Positions 29,105-38,371 of a stretch of 64,000 bases of DNA are shown here, in pieces. Source of the stretch: Periweissella fabaria (lineage in GTDB: Bacteria > Bacillota > Bacilli > Lactobacillales > Lactobacillaceae); contig NZ_CAKKNS010000001.1 in NCBI RefSeq assembly GCF_918814575.1, positions 520,182 to 584,181 on the forward strand, read 5' to 3'. Position numbers and translations under genes: made by a program. The first letter of the stretch is position 1; each line of letters starts with the position of its first letter. Under the pieces are notes generated by a model. The model was not told the DNA's origin. It ran no database searches and saw only the letters and a list, made by a program, of their open reading frames with translations.

Positions 29105-29133
29105 TTGTTTTTGTTAGCGCTTTCATCTAAAAT
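29105..29133 (+). promoter_or_regulatory. Promoter with internal CRE site for the OsmC-like gene
   Basis: TTGTTT (29105-29110) and TAAAAT (29128-29133) are 17 bp apart. The spacer carries TGTTAGCGCTTTCA (29112-29125), a full match to the CRE consensus. CcpA binding here would repress. Confidence 0.7.
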
Positions 29134-29165
29134 TAAGGTACTTAATAGAAGTCGGAGGATTTTGT

Positions 29166-29594
29166 ATGGATAAGCGATGGGAAAACCCCTTATATGTAAC
29201 TACTGCCATCAATGATGAAGGTCTTGAAGGCCACGCCTACGTTCCAGATGGAATTAAAATCCAAGTAAGTAACCCTTTAAATGACCATCCGGGGACTAAT
29301 CCGGAACAATTATTGGGGCTGTCTTTAGCCACTTGTCTCAAAGCTACTTTACAAGCGGTTGAAAACGAACATCATGTACCACAAAGTGCGCAAGTTCACG
29401 TCAATGTTGCCTTTGTTGGCCAACGAGCAGTTTTTGAATTTTTAGTGCATGTCCAGATCCGAATTCCCGCTGTTGATTTTGCAACTGCAACAGCGTTCGT
29501 CAAAGAAGCTGAAGGACGTTGCCCCGTCTCCAAATTACTCAGTGGTAATAGTACCTATACGATTGAAACGGTTACCGAATTTCATTCAATTTAA
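29166..29594 (+). CDS. OsmC/Ohr-family peroxide-resistance protein
   Basis: A 142-aa OsmC-fold protein. The two cysteines expected for thiol-dependent hydroperoxide reduction are present, in LSLATCLKATL (about residue 59) and EGRCPVSKLL (about residue 121). Conserved ends are also seen: NPEQLLGLSLA and the final YTIETVTEF. It would detoxify organic hydroperoxides in the cytosol with a dithiol reductant. ATG follows GGAGGA. It is one of the few plus-strand genes here and stands alone between a CRE-bearing promoter and a terminator. Confidence 0.87.
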   Translation: MDKRWENPLYVTTAINDEGLEGHAYVPDGIKIQVSNPLNDHPGTNPEQLLGLSLATCLKATLQAVENEHHVPQSAQVHVNVAFVGQRAVFEFLVHVQIRIPAVDFATATAFVKEAEGRCPVSKLLSGNSTYTIETVTEFHSI

Positions 29595-29628
29595 ACCATA
29601 ATCGTCGTTGCTAATCACATATCTAAAA

Positions 29629-29661
29629 AGCCTGACCGCATATTTTACATGCAGTCAGGCT
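29629..29661. terminator. Bidirectional terminator between OsmC-like and aldehyde dehydrogenase genes
   Basis: Stem AGCCTGAC/GTCAGGCT with inner GCAT/ATGC pairing, flanked by A5 and T6, between convergent genes. Confidence 0.85.
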
Positions 29662-29694
29662 TTTTTAGTTTTATATCAGCGGTATACGTTATTT

Positions 29695-31101
29695 TTAAAC
29701 AAATCCACCACCGGCATTATTTAGATCAATTGGTTGTTGGCGTGTAACAATCAGTTCTTGGTTAACAAAGGTTTTAATCCCCTCTTCTCCAAGTTCTCGA
29801 CCATAACCAGAGTTCTTAACACCACCAAAGATCAATTCGGGCAATGTTCCACCGTATGAGTTAACAAATACCGCCCCTGTTTCAATTTGGCTGGCCACTT
29901 CAGTACCGTGCTTAGCATCACCGCTAAAGACAATTCCGCTAAGACCATAGTGTGAATCATTTGCTAATTTAATGGCGGCTGCCTCATCAGCTACTTCATA
30001 GACTTGACCAACCGGACCAAAGAATTCTGTATCATACATTGGATTATCCGGAGTCACATTGGTTAAAATAATCGGATCAAAATGCGCCGTTTCTAAGTCC
30101 GTATCAACCGTCCCAAAAGCAAGCTTAGCACCACCATCAAGGGCTTTTTGAACTTGTTCAACTAGTAATTTTTTCGCTTTAACGGTGCTCAATGGGGCGA
30201 GCTTAGTTGCGGGGTCAAGTGGATCACCAACATGCACACCCGTAAATTTTTCAGTTAATAAAGCGAGTACTTTTTGATAGTTTTGCTTCGTTACAATAAA
30301 GCGTTTTGAAGATGTGCAGACTTGTCCAGCATTATATAAACGGGCTTGACCAATAATTTTATCAAGTTCTACAAAGTTTGCATCATCTAAAATGATAAAC
30401 GCATCATTACCCCCAAGTTCAAGCGAACTCTTCTTCAAGTTAGCACCGGCTTCTTTGGCTAAAATACGACCACCCGCTTCTGAACCCGTAAAGGCTAATC
30501 CCTGGACCCGATCATCGGCTAAAATATCCGCAATTTGATCATGCGTTACAAAGAGGTTTTTGAAAGCGCCTTTTGGAGCACCAATCGCTTCAACAACCTT
30601 TTCAAAAGCATCAGCTGAACCTGGTGTATTAGCAGCGTGCTTTAAAATCACAGGATTACCGGCCATAAAGTTTGGGGCAAATACCCGAATGATTTGGTAG
30701 TATGGGAAATTCCATGGTTCAACAGCTAAGATTACTCCGAGTGGGCGGTTGATAATTTGTGCATCCCCCATCACAGATTCAACTTGCGCGGGTTGTAAAA
30801 TCTGTTCGGCATTTTTAGCATAGTAACGGGCAATCATTGCCGTCAAGGCAACTTCACCTTTGGCTTCAACGATGCGTTTACCCATTTCTTTCGTTAATAC
30901 TTCGGCAAGTTCTTGTTCGTGTGCTTCAAAGTAGTCCGCCAACTTATTTAGTAAGGCTTGGCGTGAATTAACAGCGTCATTACGCCATTGTTTATACAAC
31001 GCATGCCCTTGGGCAATTGCGGTTTCAACTTCATCAGCGGTTGCATTGTCATAACTGTGCAATAGTTCGTTATTATAAGGATTAATTGATTTATAAGCCA
31101 T
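29695..31101 (-). CDS. NAD(P)-dependent aldehyde (succinate-semialdehyde-type) dehydrogenase
   Basis: A 468-aa ALDH-superfamily enzyme: LGVILAVEPWNFPYYQ (cofactor binding), catalytic Glu in SLELGGNDAFI (about residue 233), catalytic Cys in NAGQVCTSSKRF (about residue 267), and EFFGPVGQVYEV near the end. Of ALDH groups it is nearest to GabD/Sad-type succinate-semialdehyde dehydrogenases (KNSGYGRELGEEGIKTFVN). Substrate is inferred. Single gene, transcribed towards the OsmC-like gene. Confidence 0.85.
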   Translation of the reverse strand: MAYKSINPYNNELLHSYDNATADEVETAIAQGHALYKQWRNDAVNSRQALLNKLADYFEAHEQELAEVLTKEMGKRIVEAKGEVALTAMIARYYAKNAEQILQPAQVESVMGDAQIINRPLGVILAVEPWNFPYYQIIRVFAPNFMAGNPVILKHAANTPGSADAFEKVVEAIGAPKGAFKNLFVTHDQIADILADDRVQGLAFTGSEAGGRILAKEAGANLKKSSLELGGNDAFIILDDANFVELDKIIGQARLYNAGQVCTSSKRFIVTKQNYQKVLALLTEKFTGVHVGDPLDPATKLAPLSTVKAKKLLVEQVQKALDGGAKLAFGTVDTDLETAHFDPIILTNVTPDNPMYDTEFFGPVGQVYEVADEAAAIKLANDSHYGLSGIVFSGDAKHGTEVASQIETGAVFVNSYGGTLPELIFGGVKNSGYGRELGEEGIKTFVNQELIVTRQQPIDLNNAGGGFV

Positions 31102-31532
31102 TTAAAAACCTTCTTTCAAACATGCATGAATGTTACCTATCGACAATGCCATTATAACCCTTTTTGGTCTAATAACTATGCGAATATGCTTACGAAAAAC
31201 AAGTAACAAACTAAGATTAGTCGTGCGATTTTCATTTCACACCTAGTAAAAAATGGGACCATGATTAATCTTTTGCACATCGTTAACCTGTTATTACATA
31301 AACAAAAGACCACGAAATATAATTTCACGGCCTTTTATTTATGGACAGATATTTTAGATGGAAAATCATGAAGATATGGAATAACTCCATGCACTTATAG
31401 TACTCCACTAGCAAGCAAATTACAACCTTCACAAACAAAAAAAGATAAAAAAGTTTTTAAATTAGCATTTAACATTGTTACTTAAGTTAAAACACTTAAT
31501 TTTGCTCAATAAAAAACTTAATTTCTAACAAA
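31102..31532. other. Intergenic stretch without a gene
   Basis: About 430 bp of AT-rich DNA. It holds the aldehyde dehydrogenase promoter region and a weak imperfect hairpin (about 31303-31332) followed by TTTTATTT on the plus strand. No ORF with a ribosome binding site was found; a small RNA is possible but unsupported. Confidence 0.4.
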
Positions 31533-31569
31533 AATAGAGTACCGGCCCAAGCTAGCCGGTACTCTATTT
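31533..31569. terminator. csbD terminator
   Basis: Long stem AAATAGAGTACCGGC with GCCGGTACTCTATTT, then a T run. Confidence 0.88.
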
Positions 31570-31574
31570 TTCAG

Positions 31575-31847
31575 TTATTTGTCGGTTTTGTCGTCGTGAT
31601 CAGCTTTCTTTTCACGGAGGTCATCAACGGTATCATTAAATTTTTCAGCAACTGCTTCTGAAACGTCAGCAAGCTTTTCAGAGGCCTTATCTTTAGCATC
31701 CGCTAGGGCTTCTTTAGCTTTACCAAAGAGGCCTTCTGCTTTTCCTTCTGCTTCTAATTTTTGATTGTCCGTTAATTCGCCCGTTACTTCCTTAACCTTA
31801 CCAGTAACTTGATCTTTTGTATTTGTTAATTTTTCTTCTAATGACAT
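31575..31847 (-). CDS. CsbD-like general stress protein
   Basis: A 90-aa, highly charged, helix-rich soluble protein. The N-terminus KLTNTKDQVTGKVKEVTGEL with DNQKLEAEGKAEGLFGKAKE is the CsbD family signature. The C-terminal half is an Ala/Lys/Glu/Asp amphipathic repeat. CsbD proteins accumulate under general stress; the biochemical role is unknown. Single gene with a strong terminator. Confidence 0.85.
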   Translation of the reverse strand: MSLEEKLTNTKDQVTGKVKEVTGELTDNQKLEAEGKAEGLFGKAKEALADAKDKASEKLADVSEAVAEKFNDTVDDLREKKADHDDKTDK

Positions 31848-31929
31848 TTTAGTAGTCCCCCTTTAAATTGTGCTTCCATTATATCGGGGGACTTGTTAAA
31901 GAAACAAATCATCTGCTCACTAATATATC

Positions 31930-32325
31930 TTAAAGCTCGCCGGTTAAAAATTGCGCCGTTCCATTAGCAAAACTCCAATCAGCATCTGTATTTTCAACCA
32001 TGTTAATCATAATATCAGTTGCCGCAATTCCTAATTTAACATTGACGGCCGCCACAAACTCGCGATAAAAAGTTTGTTTCTCGACAATTGTTCGTGGCCG
32101 GGTGGTAATTGATAAAACAATGACATCTTCCGTCCGTTTAAAACCTAGACCAGTATCCTCAATGATCAATTCTTCTGGTTGGTGCAAGTTTACTACTTGG
32201 TAACGATCACCCTCAGGCGCACCGAAAGCTGATAGCGTTATGTCATATGCAATATCAAGCAGTTTTTGCCGTCGCCGTGTATCTGACCAAGCATTAGCAT
32301 TCAAATCAAATCGTAAAAGTGGCAT
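31930..32325 (-). CDS. Tautomerase-family protein
   Basis: A 131-aa protein. Pro2 follows the initiator Met (MPLLRFDL) and would become the catalytic N-terminal proline after Met removal, as in 4-oxalocrotonate tautomerase/MIF relatives. YRQ-type and VLSITTRPRTIVEKQTFY segments fit the double beta-alpha-beta tautomerase of the YrdN/YusQ size class. Substrate unknown. Confidence 0.78.
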   Translation of the reverse strand: MPLLRFDLNANAWSDTRRRQKLLDIAYDITLSAFGAPEGDRYQVVNLHQPEELIIEDTGLGFKRTEDVIVLSITTRPRTIVEKQTFYREFVAAVNVKLGIAATDIMINMVENTDADWSFANGTAQFLTGEL

Positions 32326-32401
32326 CCGTTAACCCTCATTTCAAATTATAGTTATATCCTAGCATCAATGCTTATTTATTGTAAGTTATCCGCTAAATTC
32401 T

Positions 32402-33112
32402 TTAAACATTATTTACGGTTGGTAAAATTTGCTGATACGGAATTTCTTGAATCGTTGGATAAATGTATTCTGTTAAATCAGTAAAGTTCTCACTTCGACT
32501 AGTACCAGATAACACCGCTACCCCCGCCTTTGCTAAGTTACCTAACTGAATATCCATTCGTGAATCACCTACAACGATTACATCAGTTAATTCTAATCCA
32601 TAGCGTTTGCAAAAAGCAATTAAGGACGTCGGATTAGGTTTAGTTGGGTATTCATCAGCCGTCGCAATAAAATCAAATAACTCAGCTACCTTGGCATATT
32701 TCAACGTTGCCATCGTCGAATTGGTTTCATCAGAGGTCGCAATGCCCAGATAATACCCTTCCGCTTTAAGTCGCGTTAATAAACCAATTAGGTCCCCGAC
32801 GGGCTTAACATTATCTAAATGTTGCACTAAAAATTCATAGAAAAATGCTTTTACAAATTGTTCTGCTTCGTCGGTGGTTGCAAATGCATGATACGCCACT
32901 AATATGGCTGCAACATCCCCTGGGGTTCCCGAAGTCAGTGCGGAATCACTTAATAACTCGCCATCCACCATCCCTAAAGCAATTTTTACTTGTTCATTAT
33001 CTTGAGTTCGTGCATCTACTGCCGCCAGAAATTCCAGCGTGGCTTGTAGCCAAATTGGCCCAAACTCAAATAATGTTCCATCCTTATCAAACAGAATTCC
33101 TTTTCCCATCAT
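32402..33112 (-). CDS. HAD-superfamily phosphatase (phosphoglycolate-phosphatase-like)
   Basis: A 236-aa HAD hydrolase with motif I FDKDGTLFEF (nucleophile Asp about residue 8), cap domain, motif II ATSDET, and motifs III/IV KPNPTSLIAF and VVGDSRMDIQLG. It closely resembles the HAD gene at 33213-33905. Two adjacent ATG codons follow GGAGG; either may be used. It has its own transcription unit, because a terminator separates it from the upstream operon. Confidence 0.87.
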   Translation of the reverse strand: MMGKGILFDKDGTLFEFGPIWLQATLEFLAAVDARTQDNEQVKIALGMVDGELLSDSALTSGTPGDVAAILVAYHAFATTDEAEQFVKAFFYEFLVQHLDNVKPVGDLIGLLTRLKAEGYYLGIATSDETNSTMATLKYAKVAELFDFIATADEYPTKPNPTSLIAFCKRYGLELTDVIVVGDSRMDIQLGNLAKAGVAVLSGTSRSENFTDLTEYIYPTIQEIPYQQILPTVNNV

Positions 33113-33177
33113 GTTACCTCCACCAACATCTATTAGCCTAATTTTACCATCTCACCTAATTAGCATGGTACAAAAAA

Positions 33178-33204
33178 GAAATTAGCCGTTTAGACTAATT
33201 TCTT
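33178..33204 (-). terminator. Terminator of the Ugp-like operon
   Basis: Stem AGAAATTAG with CTAATTTCT and a minus-strand T6, after the last operon gene. Confidence 0.75.
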
Positions 33205-33212
33205 TAATAAAA

Positions 33213-33905
33213 CTATTTTAATAAGACGGTATAAGGAATTGCTTGCACATCTGGATAAATCATTGTTGTCAGATCAGATAATTCTGTGGCACTACCCACA
33301 CCGGATAATACCCCAACCCCACCTTTACCAACATTACCTAACTCTAAATCCATCCGTGAATCACCAACCATTATTACATCGTTTAATTCCAAACCAAATT
33401 GTTGGCAAAATGCGACTAATGGTGCTGGATCTGGCTTGCGTGGATAGCGATCACCACTAGCAATGAAATCAACTAAATCGGCAATTCCGGCATGTTCCAA
33501 GCTAATAACAGTTGCCTCGTAGTCATCTGATGTAACGATACCAACCTTAATATCTTCATTGTGTAATCCTTGCATTAATGCCCGTAAATCCCCGATTGGT
33601 TTTAATTGTGCGAGATGTTTTTTTAAAAACTCCAGGAAAAATACGCGTACAAATTCTTCGGCAGCATCGTGCGTGGTAAAGACAGCATTGTCATATAATA
33701 CCGTTGCGATGTCTTTAATCGTCCCCGATGATAATGCTGAATCAGGTTGCACTTGGCCATTTTTAACCCCTAATGCTTGTGCTAAACGATCAGCATGCTC
33801 GGCTTTAACTAGCACTTGGTGCATGAATTCTTCAATCGCATTCGTCCACATTGAATCAAATTCAAACAACGTCCCATCCTTATCGAATAATACCCCTTTA
33901 GTCAT
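33213..33905 (-). CDS. HAD-superfamily phosphatase, operon copy
   Basis: A 230-aa HAD hydrolase with FDKDGTLFEF, VTSDDYEATV, KPDPAPLVAF and MVGDSRMDLELG, the four HAD motifs, and a helical cap after motif I. Paralogue of the downstream 236-aa HAD. Its start overlaps the end of the PHP gene by 8 bp, so it is translationally coupled and is the last gene of the Ugp-like operon. It probably dephosphorylates a small phosphate ester made available by the upstream phosphoesterase and importer. Confidence 0.87.
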   Translation of the reverse strand: MTKGVLFDKDGTLFEFDSMWTNAIEEFMHQVLVKAEHADRLAQALGVKNGQVQPDSALSSGTIKDIATVLYDNAVFTTHDAAEEFVRVFFLEFLKKHLAQLKPIGDLRALMQGLHNEDIKVGIVTSDDYEATVISLEHAGIADLVDFIASGDRYPRKPDPAPLVAFCQQFGLELNDVIMVGDSRMDLELGNVGKGGVGVLSGVGSATELSDLTTMIYPDVQAIPYTVLLK

Positions 33906-35289
33906 TAACTAAAACCTCTTGATATGTTGTGATAGTTGGTTGCCGGTGACCCCAAAAGACGGGCGTAAACGTTGCTTGTTGAACCCCATTTTGGTCTTTG
34001 ACATCTGCGCGTAACCAGTGGTAGTCATTCAAATCAATATCACTAGTAATTGTATATGTTGACGTCAAGTCAGTTGATGTCGCCACAACTGTACCATCTA
34101 AAATCCATTCAGTTAGATAACCGGCTGGCGTTGTTGCTGGTAATTGGAGTTCAAAGTTACGGACATTGGTTGTCAGTTGTTCACCAGGTAAAATGTCGCC
34201 TTTGTCCTGACTTACTAAGTTAATTTCACCAAAACGACTAACTTTCGTATGTTTAGCCTTAATACCGACTAAGACATTATCCCGCGTCAAGGTTTCAACA
34301 AACACATACGTAGCCGGATCGCCAATCAATGATGGCATGTCAGCATCTGGATACTTATCGTCGGGAAGTAAATGACTATCTGAACCACCGATACCGGTAA
34401 TTTGCCATCCATGGTTCCACAATGCACTCCAGAGGTCAAACGCTTTAATCGTTGCCGCATCATTATCCCGATACGTTGGATCATTAATCAACTCCATGGA
34501 ACTAACATATGCTAGTGGTACGTCAAGTGTCCAAGCCCATGGGTCAAGAAACGGATGATTAATTGACATAATCCCATTACCTTGATTAGCTTCAATAACT
34601 GCCATTAGCGCCTGTTCGTCGACAAACCCTGGCATACCAGTTGCATCTAGTAAGGGGCGATCAATTCCTAAAAAGTTAGTATGACCAAATGGCGTTGTCA
34701 GTTCACACCCACCATAGACCGCCACTTCATCTTGGCGGGGCCATAAAGCCGTTACCACATTATGTTCGGTGGTAACAAAGAAATCTAACGCTTGGTTTTT
34801 AGCACTTTCAAGATTGGCTTGGCGGGTCATCATCCCATCACTGTAAATCGTATGGGTATGAAAATCGCCTTTTAACCAACCAGTCTTATTCAAATTACTG
34901 GCCAGTTCATGAACAACGTCTTGCTGACTTTCACCATCAACTAGCGGTGCATTAAGATGATCTGTTCGTGAAATTGTTAATTCTTCAATCTCGGCATCAA
35001 TTTGTGATGCAAAAAATTTAATCTCCCAATGGCCAACCAAGGATAATGATGGAAAAACAGTCGCACTTGAAGTCGCGACTGTTTTTCCGATTAACACTTG
35101 GCGCGCATTTTGTTTATGGGTGATTAGGATTTGTCCGACTTGCTTACCTTCATGAATCACAAATAAGTGATACCAAGGTTTAAGGCTTGTCGTCAAGTTA
35201 AGTTCAATTTGTGCTAAATCTTCGTTAACATCAAATTCATAACTACCAAATGAGTTGGTTGCTGTTACTTGATACTTAATCTCTACCAT
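33898..35289 (-). CDS. PHP-domain metallo-phosphoesterase (CehA/McbA-like)
   Basis: A 463-aa protein. Residues 1-140 form a beta-rich N-terminal domain. The PHP core then begins with GDFHTHTIYSDG (metal ligands His-x-His), followed by TTEHN, SINHPFLDPW and GIGGSDSHL, the remaining metal-binding motifs. The last about 100 residues form another beta-sandwich. No signal peptide, so cytosolic. The family hydrolyses phosphodiesters or carbamates. Being inside a glycerol-phosphate-type uptake operon and fused by overlap to a HAD phosphatase suggests glycerophosphodiester breakdown, but that is inference. Confidence 0.83.
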   Translation of the reverse strand: MVEIKYQVTATNSFGSYEFDVNEDLAQIELNLTTSLKPWYHLFVIHEGKQVGQILITHKQNARQVLIGKTVATSSATVFPSLSLVGHWEIKFFASQIDAEIEELTISRTDHLNAPLVDGESQQDVVHELASNLNKTGWLKGDFHTHTIYSDGMMTRQANLESAKNQALDFFVTTEHNVVTALWPRQDEVAVYGGCELTTPFGHTNFLGIDRPLLDATGMPGFVDEQALMAVIEANQGNGIMSINHPFLDPWAWTLDVPLAYVSSMELINDPTYRDNDAATIKAFDLWSALWNHGWQITGIGGSDSHLLPDDKYPDADMPSLIGDPATYVFVETLTRDNVLVGIKAKHTKVSRFGEINLVSQDKGDILPGEQLTTNVRNFELQLPATTPAGYLTEWILDGTVVATSTDLTSTYTITSDIDLNDYHWLRADVKDQNGVQQATFTPVFWGHRQPTITTYQEVLVND

Positions 35290-35310
35290 ATTTATCTGCC
35301 GTCCAAATTA

Positions 35311-36630
35311 TTATTTACTTGCGAGTGATTGATCTAAAGCTTGTTGGGCTGTTTTGGCAGCTTCATCCAAGGCCTTTTTAGCGGGTACGTTTTGAATTTC
35401 AACTTGATCAGCGGCCTTTTGTAAAGCAGCTAAAATCTTACCACCAGTTGGATCGATGAATTCTGGTGACGCATTTTGCGCTTGTTCAAAGGCAACGTTC
35501 GCATATGGATTAGCTGTTACAAACTTCTTGTAACTTGCATCTTCTGAAACTGATTTACGAACAGGCACGTAACCAATTTTTTCTGACCATTGAGCTTGGC
35601 GTTCTTTATTAGTGAAGTATTCAATCCACTTGAAGGCCGCTTTAGCTTGCGCATCAGTTGCTGATTTAGGAATTGCCATGTTTAATGCTTGGGCTTGTGG
35701 TTTAGCTGGATTGTTGTTAAAGCCTGGTTGTGGTAAAGCGTTAATGTATGAGAAGTCCAAGTTAGCTCGGTCACCTGATGAACCAGTGTATGAACCGGCT
35801 TGGTCATGCATTACCGTATCAATTGTTTTGTACCAGTATGTCCAACCTTGACCACCTGAAATAGTACTCATGTTCTTCGTGTCAAATAATTGTTGGCGGG
35901 CAAATTCCCATGATTCCACCCACGCTTTAGAGTTAATCGCAACTTTCTTACCACCGGCTGTCAAGAATTGACCACCATTACTCAATGCCATATCAGTAAG
36001 GTTATCTGGGCCCCACATGATCATGTGACCATTTGGAACACCCGCTTTTTCTTTTATTTCTTTACTTGCAGTTGCCAAGTTTTGCCAAGTTGAGTAAGCC
36101 GTTTTTGGATCAACCCCAGCCTTTTTCAAAACTTTTTCATTATAGTATTCAATTTGCGTGGTTCCGTATGCTGGAACCGCATATGTGTCACCTTTGATTT
36201 GGTCATCTTTAGTAAATACTGGCAAGAAGTCTGCTTTATTAAAACTTGCTTGATTAACCATTGGTGTCAAATCACGTAAAACCCCTTTAGAACCACCAAA
36301 TGCTTGAATTGTATTTGATTGGGCTAAGAAGACTGCTGGCGCCGTATGTGCTGCTAAACCAGCTTGAACTTTTTGCCAAGTAGTTGGGTAATCGGCTTGT
36401 TGCACCCCTTTAACAACGACTTGCTTTTGTGACTTATTAAAATCAGCAATCATTTGTTGCATTTGTTTACCAGCACCTGATCCTAAACCATACCAGAATT
36501 CAATTTGGACTGGTTTGCCACTATCGGCGTTATTGGCAGAGCCGTTTGAACAACCAGCCATCAACGTTAAAGCTGACGCAGCCGATACAGTAAGTGCAAG
36601 GTATTTTAAAGTTCGTTTACTAAAACGCAT
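35311..36630 (-). CDS. Extracellular solute-binding lipoprotein (UgpB/family 1)
   Basis: A 439-aa substrate-binding protein. ATG at 36630 follows TAGGAGA. The signal peptide ends in LMAGC (Cys about residue 25), so it is a lipoprotein. Landmarks are IEFWYGLGSGAGKQMQQMI, YAVPAYGTTQIEYYN and ALNMAIPKSATDAQAKAAFKWIEYFT, typical of UgpB-type receptors for glycerol-3-phosphate and glycerophosphodiesters. Other oligosaccharide receptors share this fold. Fourth gene of the importer operon. Confidence 0.85.
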   Translation of the reverse strand: MRFSKRTLKYLALTVSAASALTLMAGCSNGSANNADSGKPVQIEFWYGLGSGAGKQMQQMIADFNKSQKQVVVKGVQQADYPTTWQKVQAGLAAHTAPAVFLAQSNTIQAFGGSKGVLRDLTPMVNQASFNKADFLPVFTKDDQIKGDTYAVPAYGTTQIEYYNEKVLKKAGVDPKTAYSTWQNLATASKEIKEKAGVPNGHMIMWGPDNLTDMALSNGGQFLTAGGKKVAINSKAWVESWEFARQQLFDTKNMSTISGGQGWTYWYKTIDTVMHDQAGSYTGSSGDRANLDFSYINALPQPGFNNNPAKPQAQALNMAIPKSATDAQAKAAFKWIEYFTNKERQAQWSEKIGYVPVRKSVSEDASYKKFVTANPYANVAFEQAQNASPEFIDPTGGKILAALQKAADQVEIQNVPAKKALDEAAKTAQQALDQSLASK

Positions 36631-36646
36631 ATTGATAATTCTCCTA

Positions 36647-37483
36647 TTATCCTTTAATACTTGATGTTTTTGATGACTGCACAAAATACTTTTGTAAAAT
36701 TACATAGACAATTATTAATGGCACCACGGCAATTGTCGTTCCGGCCATGATAATTGGGAATGTCTGATTAAATGCTCCTTGGGTATTTGAAAATGAATTC
36801 AACCCTACTGAAATGACTTGTTTTTTCGTATCATTCAATAGTAGTGATGGCCATAGATAACCATTAAAGTTAGTAATAAAGCCAATCAACGTTGCATTTA
36901 AAATCGAATTCTTATTCATTGGTACCACAATTTGCCAAAGAATCGTCCATTCGCTCGCTCCATCTGAACGGGCAGCTTCGATAATCCCTTTTGGAACTGA
37001 CATAAAACTTTGACGTAACAAGAAGATCACAAACACATTGGCTAAGTTGGAAACTACTAACCCTACTAATGAATTAATCAGGTTCATTTTTCCTAAAATT
37101 ACGTAACTAGGAATGTAAGTTGTAGCGGATGGTAACATGTATGTCGCCAAAATAATGGCAAACAAAACATTCCGCCCCATGAACTTAAACTGCGTCAAGG
37201 CATAAGCAATCAAACTTGAGAAGAACAATTGCATAAAGACAATCACCACAGTCGTCCATGTACTATTCCAGAGCCATTGCATAAATGGAGCTGCTTTTAG
37301 TGCATTCGTGAAATTTTCAAAATGCAACGTGCGGGGAATCAATTGTAATGGTTGATTCAAAATTTCATTAGCTGACTTAACCGAACTAGCCAACATCCAA
37401 ATCATTGGATAAACCATTAAAAGACCAATGATTAGTAAGATTATAAACAGGACATAGCCTTGAATTTTTTGGACTTTTTTCAT
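36647..37483 (-). CDS. ABC importer permease (UgpE/MalG type)
   Basis: A 278-aa CUT1 permease with six hydrophobic segments and the EAA loop EAARSDGASEWTILWQIVVPM (about residues 165-185) that contacts the ATPase. It pairs with the upstream UgpA-like permease to form the channel. Gap to the binding-protein gene is 16 bp. Confidence 0.88.
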   Translation of the reverse strand: MKKVQKIQGYVLFIILLIIGLLMVYPMIWMLASSVKSANEILNQPLQLIPRTLHFENFTNALKAAPFMQWLWNSTWTTVVIVFMQLFFSSLIAYALTQFKFMGRNVLFAIILATYMLPSATTYIPSYVILGKMNLINSLVGLVVSNLANVFVIFLLRQSFMSVPKGIIEAARSDGASEWTILWQIVVPMNKNSILNATLIGFITNFNGYLWPSLLLNDTKKQVISVGLNSFSNTQGAFNQTFPIIMAGTTIAVVPLIIVYVILQKYFVQSSKTSSIKG

Positions 37484-37498
37484 TACAAACCTCCATGC

Positions 37499-38371
37499 CT
37501 AGTAGTAAGTATGCTTACGTGACATGCGGATTGAAATGTAAGCTAAAATTGCTGAGATAACTAAAATAATAATTGATAAGGCGGTAGCACTACCCATCTG
37601 GAATTGTTTAAATCCTAATTGGTAATACAAGTATAGTAAGGTGGTCGTTGAACCCGCGGGACCCCCTTGTGTTAACACCGTAATCTGGTCATAAGCTTGT
37701 AGACATTCCAAAATCATCACAATTACTAAAAACAACGTTGTTGGTGATACAAGTGGAATTAAGACATACCAAATTTTTTGCCACCAAGATAACCCTTCCA
37801 TGTCGGATACTTCAAACAAACTAGCGGGAATCTTTGCCAAGGCATCTGAGAAAAATAACGCCGCCCAACCTGCATTCTTCCAAATTGTGACAATAATGAT
37901 GGTCCACATGGCTGCTGTTGGATTGGTTAACCATTGGGGTTCAGGTAAGTGTAAGAGATGTAAAATTTGGTTAATCGGCCCAACTTTACTATTGAAGATC
38001 CACCCCCAAACAATTGACATCCCAATCAATGGGGTCACCCATGGGGCAAATAAAAGAGCTTGAATAAATTTATAACTGCGCTTTAGTTTATTTAAACCAA
38101 CCGCTAATAAGAAGCCCAACACAATTATTGGCACAACACTAAAGAACGTAAAATATGCGGTGTGCGCAAGGGCTTGTTTAAATTCTTGACTGGTGAACAA
38201 TTGCGTGTAATTTTTAATACCAACATAGTTAAATGTTGGACTAATATAATTCCAGTCAGTGAAACTTAACCACAGCGAAACGATTAATGGAATAATCCAA
38301 AAGACAATCAGTGGGAGCAATGGAATAACCACAAACAATAATAATTGTCGTTTGCTAGCCTTTATTTCCAT
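37499..38371 (-). CDS. ABC importer permease (UgpA/MalF type)
   Basis: A 290-aa CUT1 permease with six membrane segments and the EAA-like loop EVSDMEGLSWWQKIWYVLIP (about residues 190-210). It overlaps the ATPase gene by 10 bp and precedes the second permease by 15 bp. Confidence 0.88.
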   Translation of the reverse strand: MEIKASKRQLLLFVVIPLLPLIVFWIIPLIVSLWLSFTDWNYISPTFNYVGIKNYTQLFTSQEFKQALAHTAYFTFFSVVPIIVLGFLLAVGLNKLKRSYKFIQALLFAPWVTPLIGMSIVWGWIFNSKVGPINQILHLLHLPEPQWLTNPTAAMWTIIIVTIWKNAGWAALFFSDALAKIPASLFEVSDMEGLSWWQKIWYVLIPLVSPTTLFLVIVMILECLQAYDQITVLTQGGPAGSTTTLLYLYYQLGFKQFQMGSATALSIIILVISAILAYISIRMSRKHTYY

